Shown here piece after piece: positions 34,996 through 47,800 of a DNA stretch of 64,000 bases. How positions within the stretch are numbered: the stretch's first letter is position 1; each line of letters opens with the position of its first letter. The position numbers were made by a program, and so were the translations under genes. This stretch comes from Tubulanus polymorphus (Eukaryota; Nemertea; Palaeonemertea; Tubulaniformes; Tubulanidae). Under the pieces are notes generated by a model, which was not told the origin of the DNA, did no database searches, and was given only the letters and a program-made list of their open reading frames with translations. Where the stretch lies: the NCBI RefSeq assembly GCF_964204645.1, contig NC_134036.1, forward strand, positions 1,488,001-1,552,000, written 5' to 3'.

Positions 34996-35162
34996 TGTTA
35001 ACAGTAAAAGTGTATTTTTTGGTGAATTTATTTCCTAATCACGGTTTGTCTTTCTAAATATTTTTTCAGTTTCCTAACGTCTCCTTGATACCATGAAAAC
35101 TCCTTCCAAAATGGAAAATGCTTTCGAAGGTGATTGAAACTCCTTTGATTTGAGCAAAAACG

Positions 35163-35992
35163 TTTTAACTATATCCTAATGACATCTTACAGGAATATTG
35201 TATTCCTTGAGCTACTGTAGTTTATTCAACGTTTCGACTATATCCTAATAGTCATCTTCAGGAATACTGTATTCCTTGAGCTAGTGTAGTTTATTCAACG
35301 ATTAGACTATATCCTAATAGTTATCTTCAGGAATACTGTATTCCTTGAGCTAGTGTAGTTTATTCAACGATTAGACTATATCCTAATAGTTATCTTCAGG
35401 AATACTTCCTTGAGCTAGTGTAGTTTATTCAACGTTTCGACTATATCCTAATAGTCATCTTCAGGAATACTGTATTCCTTTAGCTAGTGTAGTTTATTCA
35501 ACGATTAGACTATATCCTAATAGTTATCTTCAGGAATACTGTATTCCTTGAGCTAGTGTAGTTTATTCAACGATTAGACTATATCCTAATAGTTATCTTC
35601 AGGAATACTGTATTCCTTGAGCTAGTGTAGTTTATTCAACGATTAGACTATATCCTAATAGTTATCTTCAGGAATACTTCCTTGAGCTAGTGTAGTTTAT
35701 TCAACGATTAGACTATATCCTAATAGTTATCTTCAGGAATACTTCCTTGAGCTAGTGTAGTTTATTCAACGATTAGACTTTATCCTAATAGTTATCTTCA
35801 GGAATACTTCCTTGAGCTTGTGTAGTTTATTCAACGATTAGCCTTTATCCTAATAGATTTCTTCAGGAATACTTCGTTGAGCTAGTGTAGTTTATTCAAC
35901 GATTAGACCATATCCTAATAGTTATCTTCAGGAATACTTCCTTGAGCTAGTGTAGTTTATTCAACGATTAGACCATCCTAATCGTCATCTCC
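35163..35992 (+). repeat. 69/64-bp tandem repeat, about 12 copies
   Basis: The unit has TATCCTAATAGTTATCTTCA, GGAATACTGTATTCCTTGAG, CTAGTGTAGTTTATTCAACG and ATTAGACTA. Long units carry the palindrome GGAATACTGTATTCC; short units lack TGTAT inside it. A degenerate outlier is at about 36,120-36,175. Confidence 0.9.
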
Positions 35993-36258
35993 AAGAATAG
36001 TGATGTCTTCATTATAACCACTGATGAAACGCTCTGAGTCCATGTTGTAAAGATAATGTAAATCCCTGTACATCAAAAGAAATGGAAAAAACAAAAAGAG
36101 TCTGAAATGTTTCCTTGAATTATAAGATAGTAATCTTCAGGAATACTCTATTCATTGGGCTAGTGTAGTGTTTAGTATCATAATAGTCAATTGAGGAGGC
36201 GGTGCTCGGGCCCACTGACAGTGTTTAATTTTACTGACTCGTTGTGAAGTTACTGAAA

Positions 36259-36383
36259 ATGAGAATTTTAAGTCGACTTTCATTGCTGTTCATTGCCTTT
36301 CACAACCGTGACGTCACGGTCTTTTGTCCGAATGTGAATTGTCGGCGAATTTGTGCGAATGTTTACCGGCTACAATCGGGCGG
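36259..36383 (+). pseudogene. Signal-peptide-like frame with Cys motif, cut by a SINE
   Basis: ATG at 36,259 opens MRILSRLSLLFIAFHNRDV, a possible signal peptide, followed by CPNVNCRRICANVYRLQ. The C-x4-C-x3-C spacing with an R after the second Cys resembles the start of an antistasin-type domain. At about 36,384 the frame runs into a tRNA-derived SINE, so no complete domain follows. A perfect TGACGTCA (CRE-type) palindrome lies inside at 36,309-36,316. This could be a broken exon or chance; the family resemblance is weak. Confidence 0.22.
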
Positions 36384-36620
36384 ACCGGATGGCTTAGTCG
36401 GTCGGCGACTAGCGTGTCACCGCTGTGGCCCAGGTTCGAGTCTCGGAGGAGGCGGGTCAGGATGTGGCAAATGATCTCCGGTAAGCGGGCGAGTCGAGAG
36501 TACTGTCCTCCCTGGAATGAGGTTGCTAATGCGTGAGTCCTACAGAATATCTGGCGTGGGGTAAATTATGTTTAATTCAGTCGTTTCTGGCTGAATTATT
36601 TATTTATCCCACAATGCCGG
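36384..36620 (+). mobile_element. tRNA-derived SINE, family 2
   Basis: The A box TGGCTTAGTCGG (36,390-36,401) and B box GGTTCGAGTCT (36,433-36,443) are at tRNA-like spacing. They are followed by a non-tRNA body with CGAGAGTACTGTCCTCCCTG and an AT-rich tail near 36,595-36,605. The right boundary is approximate. Confidence 0.7.
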
Positions 36621-38205
36621 TCCAGGTTGCGGAGTAATTCCCCCAGGGACCTTCGACTTTTTTACAATATTAGTTTGTTATTTTAAGTTGAGTGGTGAGG
36701 GTTTGGGAAATTTTTATATATTTATTTAATTCCTCGAACTGAAGAAATCCAAGCGAGAATTCGGTGGTATCTGCATGCAACGCGGACGGTGATCAATCAC
36801 AGGTCTTTCTCAACTGATGACAAAATTTCGATGATTTTTTAACGTCAGCAAATTCCAATCAGAGTAGATGTGCACGCGGCAATGTTTGGTGAACGTGTGT
36901 ATAAATTCGGCTTCAAAACGACTCAATAGAGAATAACTCACTGGAGACCTGGCATACGCTCTACTACACAATAGTGCCGCATGACTGCACAAACCCTTAA
37001 GCAAACTTCAATATCCTAAAGCAAAACTCGAAAATAGTAAAATTGAGCCGGTATTATAGTTCAAAACCAGACGTAAATAGAAGGGAAATCTACACTAAAG
37101 TTTGTTGGATAGTTTAGATAAAATGTCAGCATACAATTTTAGGCTAAAATCGTAGCATTCGATATTTCTATCTTTAACAATATGTGTCTCTATGAATAGT
37201 CGAATTAAACTCGATGACCTGTAAGCCCCATTGAAAACGTTTGGCACGAATTGAATGGTTCTCGAGGATTAGCGTCACGGACTCGGGTCTGTCACAGGAA
37301 TGCGCGATCGAGCTTTCTGATTGATCCATTCCGGTCGCATCGATGATGCACCGTCGCTGATTGGTCGACGTAGGTATTAGAAGCGCGGTTCGAGCCTCTC
37401 GACGCCAGTCCGAGAACCGATGTCCAGTGATGAAGGTCAACCTATAAGAGCTCTGCAACAAGGCGTGAAGAACGTGTGGCTTCAAGCAAACAACCTACTA
37501 ATTAGCGGCTGATGATGTTAGGAGAGACTGGAACGTGAAGGAATTTGTGACGCCTAGCGATTGAGAACACAATTTGGTGGCTGTTGGAGCTGATGATTGC
37601 AGAGGAGATCCCGATCTGCTGCTGCTGCTGTTGACGGTTCAACTACAAACAGATGACGGCTCACTTGCTGATGAGGACGAGTTGCTGTTGTTGCCGATTT
37701 CCGATGTTCTATTTAAAGTTACACACATTTTGATCAGGTTAGATATTTCATATAGAATTCAAATCTCGGAATCGAATCTTTCGAAAATTATCGCGTTTTG
37801 ATTGTTGAACCCAATTCGGCTTAATTTGAATCGTAATTGTATTTTGCAATTCAACGCTTTTGATTTTTTGATCTCAAATTCTAGTTCAGTTTTGGTTTTT
37901 GTCATAGATTTATTTCTGGAATTCCTCTGGGTTATTTTAGTCGCATTTTTATACGTTATGAATATTATGTCTTTTTAGGGTTAAACCGAAACCAGTTCGC
38001 TACTACTGACAACTACATGTACACGACTCGTTTGTCGCAACGTCCTGAACTAGTTTGCTGCTGCTGCATCAGGAACCGCATCAACCCACATCTTGCTGTT
38101 TCGGTATCTTTACATTAAGAGAAGGTAATTATATTAAACTACACCCATCCGGAATCGTTTTTCAGTTCATCCGATTTCTTTTTCAGCCGGCAAAATTTGA
38201 GTTAC
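36621..38205. other. Intergenic DNA, no supported gene
   Basis: A short CTG run lies at 37,616-37,631. Frames at 37,174-37,485 (minus) and 37,574-37,801 (plus) have no ATG or splice support. Confidence 0.35.
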
Positions 38206-38803
38206 AAACCTCGAGACGCACACTCTACTCCTACTACAGCACCATCTTCAAACTCCGAGACGCAGACTCTACTCCGACTACAGCACCATCTTCAAACCCC
38301 GAGATGCAGACTCTACTCCGACTACAGAACCGTCTTCAAACCCCGAGACGCAGACTCTACTCCGACTACAGAACCGTCTTCAAACCTCGAGACGCGGACT
38401 CTACTCCGACTCCAGCACCATCTTCAAACCTCGAGACGCGGACTCTACTCCGACTACAGCACCATCTTCAAACCTCGAGACGCAGACTACTCCGACTACA
38501 GCACCATCTTCAAACCTCGAGACGCGGACTCTACTCCGACTACAGCACCATCTTCAAACCTCGAGACGCGGACTCTACTCCGACTACAGCACCATCTTCA
38601 AACCTCGAGACGCGGACTCTACTCCGACTACAGCACCATCTTCAAACCTCGAGACGCGGACTCTACTCCGACTACAGCACCATCTTCAAACCTCGAGACG
38701 CGGACTCTACTCCGACTACAGCACCATCTTCAAACCTCGAGACGCAGACTCTACTCCGACTACAGCACCATCTTCAAACCTCGAGACGCAGACTCTACTC
38801 CGA
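38206..38803 (+). repeat. 44-bp minisatellite, about 13.5 copies, open in all three plus frames
   Basis: The unit has CGGACTCTACTCCGACTACA, GCACCATCTTCAAACCTCGA and GACG. Because 44 is not a multiple of three, a ribosome would cycle through all three frames every 132 bases, and none contains a stop. A two-base deletion near 38,489 therefore leaves the frames open. Frames of 261 and 212 codons span the array but begin in unrelated sequence without an ATG context. Confidence 0.9.
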
Positions 38804-38869
38804 CATTTTTCGTTTTGCCGCATGTTATAAAGTAACGTAAATAAATAAACGTCCATCTATATATAAAAT

Positions 38870-39030
38870 GCTCGTCTTCAATAAAATCTCTGTCTCTGGC
38901 ACTTTGCCCCGGAAAGGACTCTTCCCCTCACAACTCCATACTCGGAAAAGGACTCATTGAAAGGACAGGACTCTTCCACTTCCGCTTACAACTTCTCACG
39001 TTTAAGGAAAGGACAAAGTCGGAAAGGAAA
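38870..39030 (+). repeat. Degenerate GGAAAGGAC repeats
   Basis: GGAAAGGAC or a close variant recurs around 38,911, 38,944, 39,005 and 39,020. Confidence 0.45.
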
Positions 39031-39134
39031 GGACAAACGCAAAGTACAAATCAAAGCATTTATTCCAAATTCAAAGTAGGAATTTCTTACAGCTTGTTTG
39101 CAAAAGTAAAATTCAACATAAAAATTCAACAACC

Positions 39135-39203
39135 AATAAATGGGATTTGAACCACCAACCATTCGGCTAGCAGTCCAGCACCCTACCAACTACGCTATAG
39201 GGG
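39135..39203 (-). mobile_element. tRNA-like sequence (SINE head), serine-like loop
   Basis: The minus strand has an A-box-like TAGTTGGTAGG (39,192-39,182) and a B box GGTTCAAATCC (39,153-39,143) with a GGACTGCTA loop between, reminiscent of tRNA-Ser(GCT). The acceptor and T stems do not pair well, so it is unlikely to be a working tRNA. Confidence 0.45.
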
Positions 39204-39273
39204 ACGTACTGACAGCACACAGAGGAACTCCTATTTATCCATTGCTTAAGCAAAATTTATCAAAAAAATAATG

Positions 39274-39326
39274 CCATCTACCGGGTGAGACAGGAACTAG
39301 AGTTCCTATCTCAACCCGGTAGATGG
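39274..39326. repeat. Near-perfect 25-bp hairpin
   Basis: Left arm 39,274-39,298 (CCATCTACCGGGT, GAGACAGGAACT) pairs with right arm 39,301-39,326 with a two-base loop and one or two mismatches. It is flanked by GA-rich sequence. Confidence 0.85.
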
Positions 39327-39700
39327 TAGAATGAGAGACAAAGTAAGGAGAGAGGAGAGAGAAGGATAGGTAGAGGGTAGAATGAGACAGAGTAAGGAGA
39401 GAGGAGAATGAGAGTGTAAGGAGAATGAGGAGAATGAGAGAGGATAGAAAGAGATGATGACATATCACCTGAACTTCTATGTTCCTCGCTGTTTTCTATC
39501 TAGGTGATGCGGTGATGCGGTAGATGGTATGACAAGAGTGAGTGAGAGATGAGAATGAGAGAGTAAGGAGAGAGATGAGAATGAACAAAGTGAGATGAGA
39601 GATAAGGACGAAAGAGGATAGAAAGAGATAGAGAGAGGATAGGATGGCATATCACCTGAACTTCTATGTTCCTCTTGTTTTCTATTTAGGATGCTGTCAG
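39327..39700 (+). repeat. GA-rich degenerate duplication
   Basis: ATATCACCTGAACTTCTATG and TTCCTC plus TGTTTTCTAT occur at about 39,462 and 39,647 with GAGAATGAGAG-rich sequence between. Confidence 0.65.
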
Positions 39701-40014
39701 CAGTTTTACAGTTTCTAGTTCAAACAGATATTTATCCCATCAGTAGCAATGTTATTATTTCGTCCTCGTGGACTTAAGAGTTCACTGTAACTGAAGTCAA
39801 GTTCTCCCAATATTTGTTCGTTTGTTTGTTTATCCTCTCGGTGAGTTCGAACACTGCCACACGTATTTATCCAGTTCATCTGATCAACAAACACAAACGT
39901 CAATGGTTCCACCGCATCGATGACAAATGTCCTAAAATTATACATGAAACTTCATAGATTTAACGCCCTCAATCAAACATACAGAGTTAAGGTTAAGTCT
40001 AGTTACCGTTGTAT
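39701..40014. other. Intergenic DNA, no supported feature
   Basis: A minus frame at 39,715-39,945 is unsupported. Confidence 0.3.
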
Positions 40015-40715
40015 CAGAGAAATGGCAATCTAAGGTACCCCCAAAATGAGGGACAGGGGTCAAATATTTTTGTCTCCGATTTCGATGAAATTTAGTATAG
40101 ACCTGTATTCTGGGGTGCCAATCAGAAATCTGAAATAATTTTTCGGATCCGAGGCCCAGAAAATGAGAAATTCGAACTTTTTGGGGCACCCCCTAAATTT
40201 TCAAAAGGCCTTGGACCCCAGGATTTTTGAGATATTCAAAATCTGATTGCAGATTTGGAATCAGCACCCCTGAAAATAGTAAGGACTAAAATCTTAAGCA
40301 AATCGAAGAGATTCGATTTTTTGGCCAAAAACGGCAAAAATCTAAGGTGTCCAGGAGTTTTTTTTCGGCGAAAAATTTTTTTTCTCTGATTCCTTTGAAA
40401 CTTAGTAGGAACATGTATTCTGAGGTGTAGATTCCGGATCTGCAATTAGATTTTGAATCCGAATTCATCTTCATAGGTAAATAAGGGTTCTAAAGCCCAA
40501 AATATGCACCCCAAAAATGGGGTACAAAGTCAAAATTTTTTTTTGGCCCAATTATAATAAAATTTAGTACACACATGTTTTTTATGGTGCTGAACACGAA
40601 TATGAAGTTAGTTTTTGGATCGAAAGCCCCGAAAATGAGATTTCAGGATTTTGTGTTTTGACCCCTAATTTTTGTCACTAATTTTGAAGAAATTTGGTCC
40701 AGAAATACGTTTTTT
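40015..40715 (+). repeat. Old degenerate tandem repeat, about 3-4 copies of roughly 200 bp
   Basis: Copies share AAATTTAGTA followed by ACACATGT/ACCTGTATTCT, a GGTGC segment, TTTTTGGATC and GAAAATGAGA. They are strongly diverged, with many T and A runs. Confidence 0.6.
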
Positions 40716-41382
40716 ATTTAACCGGAAGATGGCATAGAACAAACATGGAGAAGGAGAGTGAGAAACGCTAATGTGTCAAATCTGGTACCTGGCTACAGGT
40801 AATATAATACTGTATTATCAAATAAGGTATGATCAAGGTCCAATGTTTACACATTCAATACAATAAGGAGAAGGATATATTCACCTGTCACTGTTTGGCT
40901 GAATCCGAATTAGGTGCCGGAAATCTTCCAATGTTTTTGTTGTAAATCCATTAATGCTTTCAGGTTTTAGTTTATAGTTCCAACACATTTTACATAATCT
41001 GTTGACAGCATCGCGCAACTATTTAAGTCCATATTATTGGACGGTATGGTGAATCCTCGAGAGAGTTTTTAACGTTATGATGCATTCCTTTGGTCACCGA
41101 GTGTTCCGTGAATGTCATGTCATGATAGGTCGTTTAGCGTGAGACTGCTGGTAAATTCTAGAATTCGCCGGTTGAAGTTCCGTGTAGAGACGAAATCAAT
41201 GAAATGATATTCACGATGTCACCAATGATTCTGAAATTAAAAATCAGTAAAGAATGAAGCAGTGCCAGTGGCAATAAAACCTCGTAGTAGGCAGGGCACA
41301 GTTGAACTATTGTAACTCAAGTCAAAAAAAGAAGTTTTAGAATCTTTAATACAGGTTTTTCCTGAATAGATTTAATGTATTT
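40716..41382. other. Intergenic DNA, no supported feature
   Basis: No array, RNA gene or coding exon is recognised. Confidence 0.35.
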
Positions 41383-41639
41383 TCCTTTTCAACATTTTGG
41401 CTTAAATCAAAACAGTTTCAAGCACTTTCAAAAGTTTTTAAGGTATCAAGGAGTCGTAAGGAAACTGATAAATATCTAGAATATTCCCTGATTAAAGAAA
41501 TAGATTCACCAAAACACACTGTTACTTTATGGGTACATTGACAATTGTGCTATAAACCGGTGAGCGACAATGTAAGATCAACGAACCGAATCTAAAACGA
41601 ACTTGGGTAGAACTCTTTCGATATCAATACATACAACAG

Positions 41640-41715
41640 TTTAGATCAACGAGTTGATATAGATGCCATTGGGTTCGAGCCCCAATTATTCCAGTGGTTC
41701 AGAGGTTTCATGGTG
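41640..41715 (+). mobile_element. tRNA-like/SINE fragment in the right arm
   Basis: GATCAACGAGTTGATATAGA, TGCCATTGGGTTCGAGCCCC. It pairs with the fragment at 34,925-34,995 in inverted orientation. Confidence 0.5.
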
Positions 41716-41889
41716 TAATGTAAAATTGGTCAAACTTACAACGAAGCATTTACTTTCTCCATTGATTAAACGATTATGATTTAATATCATTAAGACACCC
41801 GATTAAGAATACAGATATTTTCCTTAGTTAACATAATTGATTTCACATAGTCGTTTCTAAACTGAACCTGCAAAAACTGACGTTCAATG

Positions 41890-44800
41890 AGCAACAATTA
41901 ATTTCAAAGATTCAAAGCCTAAAGAAAGGGTCTAATTGAAGACAATAACTAATTTCATAGATTCAAAGCCTAAACAATGAGTTTGATTGGAAACAATAAC
42001 TAGTTTCATAGATTAAAATCGTAAACAATGAGTGAGACTGAAAATAATAACTAATTTCATAGATTCAACGCCTAAACAATGAGTTTAATTCGAAACAATA
42101 ACTAATTTCATAGATTCAAAGCCTAAACAATGAGTCTAATTGAAAACAATAACTTATTTCATAGATTCAAAGCCTAAACAATGAGTCTAATTGAAGACAA
42201 TAACTTTTTTCATAGATTCAAAGCCTAAACAAAGAGTCTAATTGGAAACAATAACTAATTTCATAGATTCAAAGCCCAAACAATGAGTTTAATTCGAAAC
42301 AATAACTAATTTCATAGATTCAAAGCCCAAACAATGAGTTTAATTCGAAACAATAACTAATTTCATAGATTCAATGCCTAAACAATGAGTGTAACTGAAG
42401 ATAATAACTAATTTCATAGATTCAAAGCCTAAACAATGAGTTTGATTGGAAACAATAACTAGTTTCATAGATTAAAATCCAAAAAAATGAGTGTAACTGA
42501 AGATAATAACTAATTTCATAGATTCAACGCCAAAATAATGAGTTTAATTGAAGACAATAACTAATTTCATGCGTTCAAAGCCTAAACAATGAGTCTTATT
42601 GCAGACAATAACTTATTTCATAGATTCAAAGCCTAAACAATAAGTTTAATTCGAAACAATAACTAATTTCATAGATTCAAAGCCTAACAATGAGTCTAAT
42701 TGAAGACAATAACTAATTTCAAAGATTAAAAGCCTAAACAATGAGTCTAATTGGAAACAATAACTAATTTCATAGATTCAACGCCTAAACAATGAGTTTA
42801 ATTCGAAACAATAACTAATTTCATAGATTCAAAGCCTAAACAATGAGTCTAAGTGAAGACAATAACTTATTTCATAGATTCAAAGCCTAAACAATGAGTT
42901 TGATTGGAAACAATAACTAGTTTCATAGATTAAAATCCTAAACAATGAGTGAGACTGAAAATAATAACTAATTTCATAGATTCAACGCCTAAACAATGAG
43001 TTTAATTCGAAACAATAACTAATTTCATAGATTCAAAGCCTAAACAATGAGTCTAATTGAAAACAATAACTTATTTCATAGATTCAAAGCCTAAACAAAG
43101 AGTCTAATTGGAAACAATAACTAATTTCATAGATTCAAAGCCCAAACAATGAGTTTAATTCGAAACAATAACTAATTTCATAGATTCAAAGCCCAAACAA
43201 TGAGTTTAATTCGAAACAATAACTAATTTCATAGATTCAATGCCTAAACAATGAGTGTAACTGAAGATAATAACTAATTTCATAGATTCAAAGCCTAAAC
43301 AATGAGTTTGATTGGAAACAATAACTAGTTTCATAGATTAAAATCCTAAACAATGAGTGTAACTGAAGATAATAACTAATTTTATAGATTCAACGCCAAA
43401 ATAATGAGTTTAATTGAAGACAATAACTAATTTCATGCGTTCAAAGCCTAAACAATGAGTCTTATTGAAGACAATAACTTATTTCATAGATTCAAAGCCT
43501 AAACAATGAGTCTAATTGGAAAAAATAACTAATTTCATAGATTCAAAGCCTAAACAATGAGTCTAATTGGAAACAATAACTAATTTCATAGATTCAAAGC
43601 CCAAACAATGAGTTTAATTGAAGACAATAACTTATTTCATAGATTCATAGCCTAAACAATGAGTTTAATTGAAGACAATAACTTATTTCATAGATTCAAA
43701 GCCTAAACAATGAGTTTAATTCGTAACAATAACTAATTTCATAGATTCAAAGCCGAAACAATGAGTCTAATTGAAGACAATAACTAATTTCATAGATCCA
43801 AAGCCTAAACAATGAGTCTAATTGAAGACAATAACTAATTTCATAGATTCAAAGCCTAAACAATGAGTCTAATTGAAGACAATAACTTATTTCATAGATT
43901 CAAAGCCTAAACAATGAGTCTAATTGGAAACAATAAGTAATTTCATAGATTCAAAGCCCAAACAATGAGTTTAATTCGAAACAATAACTAATTTCATAGA
44001 TTCAAAGCCTAAACAATGAGTCTAATTGAAGACAATAACTTATTTCATAGATTCAAAGCCTAAACAATGAGTTTAATTCGAAACAATAACTAATTTCATA
44101 GATTCAATGCCTAAACAATGAGTCTAATTGAAGACAATAACTTATTTCATCGATTCAAAGCCTAAACAATGAGTCTAATTGGAAACAATAACTAATTTCA
44201 TAGATTCAAAGCCCAAACAATGAGTTTAATTCGAAACAATAACTAATTTCATAGATTCAATGCCTAAACAATGAGTGTAACTGAAGATAATAACTAATTT
44301 CATAGATTCAAAGCCTAAACAATGAGTCTAATTGAAGACAATAACTTATTTCATAGATTCAAAGCCTAAACAATGAGTCTAATTGAAGACAATAACTTAT
44401 TTCATAGATTCAAAGCCTAAACAATGAGTTTAATTCGAAACAATAACTAATTTCATAGATTCAAAGCCTAAACAATGAGTCTAATTGAAGACAATAACTT
44501 ATTTCATAGATTCAAAGCCTAAACAATGAGTTTAATTGGAAACAATAACTGATTTCATAGATTCAAAGCCCAAACAATGAGTTTAATTCGAAACAATAAC
44601 TAATTTCAAAGATTAAAAGCCTAAACAATGAGTCTAATTGAAGACAATAACTTATTTCATAGATTCAAAGCCTAAACAATGAGTCTAATTGAAGATAATA
44701 ACTAACTTCATAGATTCAAAGCCTAAACAATGAGTCTAATTGAAGACAATAACTTATTTCATAGATTCAAAGCCTAAACAATGAGTTTAATCGAAGACAA

Positions 44801-47800
44801 TAACTTATTTCATAGATTCAAAGCCTAAACAATGAGTCTAATTGGAAACAATAACTAATTTCATAGATTCAACGCCTAAACAATGAGTTTAATTCGAAAC
44901 AATAACTAATTTCATAGATTCAAAGCCTAAACAATGAGTCTAAGTGAAGACAATAACTAATTTCATAGATTCAAAGTCTAAGCAATGAGTCTAATTGAAG
45001 ACAATAACTTTTTTCATAGATTCAAAGCCTAAACAATGAGTTTAATCGAAGACAATAACTTATTTCATAGATTCAAAGCCTAAACAATGAGTCTAATTGG
45101 AAACAATAACTAATTTCATAGATTCAACGCCTAAACAATGAGTTTAATTCGAAACAATAACTAATTTCATAGATTCAAAGCCTAAACAATGAGTCTAAGT
45201 GAAGACAATAACTTATTTCATAGATTCAAAGCCTAAACAATGAGTTTGATTGGAAACAATAACTAGTTTCATAGATTAAAATCCTAAACAATGAGTGAGA
45301 CTGAAAATAATAACTAATTTCATAGATTCAACGCCTAAACAATGAGTTTAATTCGAAACAATAACTAATTTCATAGATTCAAAGCCTAAACAATGAGTCT
45401 AATTGAAAACAATAACTTATTTCATAGATTCAAAGCCTAAACAAAGAGTCTAATTGGAAACAATAACTAATTTCATAGATTCAAAGCCCAAACAATGAGT
45501 TTAATTCGAAACAATAACTAATTTCATAGATTCAAAGCCCAAACAATGAGTTTAATTCGAAACAATAACTAATTTCATAGATTCAATGCCTAAACAATGA
45601 GTGTAACTGAAGATAATAACTAATTTCATAGATTCAAAGCCTAAACAATGAGTTTGATTGGAAACAATAATTAGTTTCATAGATTAAAATCCTAAACAAT
45701 GAGTGTAACTGAAGATAATAACTAATTTCATAGATTCAACGCCAAAATAATGAGTTTAATTGAAGACAATAACTAATTTCATGCGTTCAAAGCCTAAACA
45801 ATGAGTCTTATTGAAGACAATAACTTATTTCATAGATTCAAAGCCTAAACAATGAGTCTAATTGGAAACAATAACTAATTTCATAGATTCAAAGCCTAAA
45901 CAATGAGTCTAATTGGAAACAATAACTAATTTCATAGATTCAAAGCCCAAACAATGAGTTTAATTGAAGACAATAACTTATTTCATAGATTCATAGCCTA
46001 AACAATGAGTTTAATTGAAGACAATAACTTATTTCATAGATTCAAAGCCTAAACAATGAGTTTAATTCGAAACAATAACTAATTTCATAGATTCAAAGCC
46101 TAAACAATGAGTCTAATTGAAGACAATAACTAATTTCATAGATCCAAAGCCTAAACAATGAGTCTAATTGAAGACAATAACTAATTTCATAGATTCAAAG
46201 CCTAAACAATGAGTTTAATTCAAAACAATAACTAATTTCATAGATTCATAGCCTAAACAATGAGTTTAATTGAAGACAATAACTTATTTCATAGATTCAA
46301 AGCCTAAACAATGAGTTTAATTCGAAACAATAACTAATTTCATAGATTCAAAGCCGAAACAATGAGTCTAATTGAAGACAATAACTAATTTCATAGATCC
46401 AAAGCCTAAACAATGAGTCTAATTGAAGACAATAACTAATTTCATAGATTCAAAGCCTAAACAATGAGTCTAATTGAAGACAATAACTTATTTCATAGAT
46501 TCAAAGCCTAAACAATGAGTCTAATTGAAGACAATAACTTATTCAATAGATTCAAAGCCTAAACAATGAGTCTAATTGAAGACAATAACTTATTTCATAG
46601 ATTCAAAGCCTAAACAATGAGTTTAATTCGAAACAATAACTAATTTCATAGATTCAAAGCCTAAACAATGAGTCTAATTGAAGACAATAACTTATTTCAT
46701 AGATTCAAAGCCTAAACAATGAGTTTAATTGGAAACAATAACTGATTTCATAGATTCAAAGCCCAAACAATCAGTTTAATTCGAAACAATAACTAATTTC
46801 AAAGTTTAAAAGCCTAAACAATGAGTCTAATTGAAGACAATAACTTATTTCATAGATTCAAAGCCTAAACAATGAGTCTAATTGAAGATAATAACTAATT
46901 TCATAGATTCAAAGCCTAAACAATGAGTCTAATTGAAGACAATAACTTATTTCATAGATTCAAAGTCTAAGCAATGAGTCTAATTGAAGACAATAACTTA
47001 TTTCATAGATTCAAAGCCTAAACAATGAGTTTAATCGAAGACAATAACTTATTTCATAGATTCAAAGCCTAAACAATGAGTTTAATTCGAAACAATAACT
47101 AATTTCATAGAATCAATGCCTAAACAATGAGTTTAATTGAAGACAATTACTTATTTCATAGATTCAAAGCCTAAACAATGAGTTTAATTGGAAACAATAA
47201 CTAATTTCATAGATTCAATGCCTAAACAATGAGTCTAATTGAAGACAATAACTTATTTCATAGATTCAAAGCCTAAACAATGAGTTTAATTGGAAACAAT
47301 AACTAATTTTATAGATTCAAAGCCTAAACAATGAGTCTAATTGAAGACAATAACTTATTTCATAGATTCAAAGCCTAAACAATGAGTCTAATTGAAGACA
47401 ATAACTTATTTCATAGATTCAAAGCCCAAACAATGAGTTTAATTCGAAACAATAACTAATTTTATAGATTCAAAGCCTAAACAATGAGTCTAATTGAAGA
47501 CAATAACTTATTTCATAGATTCAAAGCCTAAACAATGAGTCTAAATGATGACAATAACTAATTTCATAGAGTTAAAGCCCAAACAATGAGTCTAATTGAA
47601 AACAATAACTAATTTGATAGATTCAAAGCTTGAACAATGAGTTTAATTGAAGACAATAACTCATTTCATAGATTCCAAGCCTAAACGATGAGTCTGATTG
47701 AAGACATAACCAATCATAAAGATTTAAAGCCTGAACAATGAGTTTAATTGAAACAATAACTCATTCATAGACTCCAAGCCTAAACAAAGAGTCTGATTGA

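Larger units (their letters stand above)
31964..35162 (+). repeat. Left arm of a very large inverted repeat
   Basis: This arm matches the reverse complement of 41,383-48,835 in order. Shared landmarks are the outer flank (CTGTCCGTTGAAAATG, TTTATACGGTAACACATTGT), two exon-like blocks, the 51-bp satellite, a tRNA-like block and an inner flank (TCTCCTTGATACC). Outer and intronic parts show many substitutions, while the first exon-like block is almost identical between arms. Confidence 0.85.

Noticed and set aside
38055-38840. 261- and 212-codon frames as a repeat protein gene
   Set aside because: They follow the 44-bp array, lack an ATG context, and all three frames are open alike.
39135-39203. 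Functional tRNA-Ser(GCT) gene
   Set aside because: A and B boxes are present but acceptor, T and anticodon stems do not pair; a SINE head is likelier.
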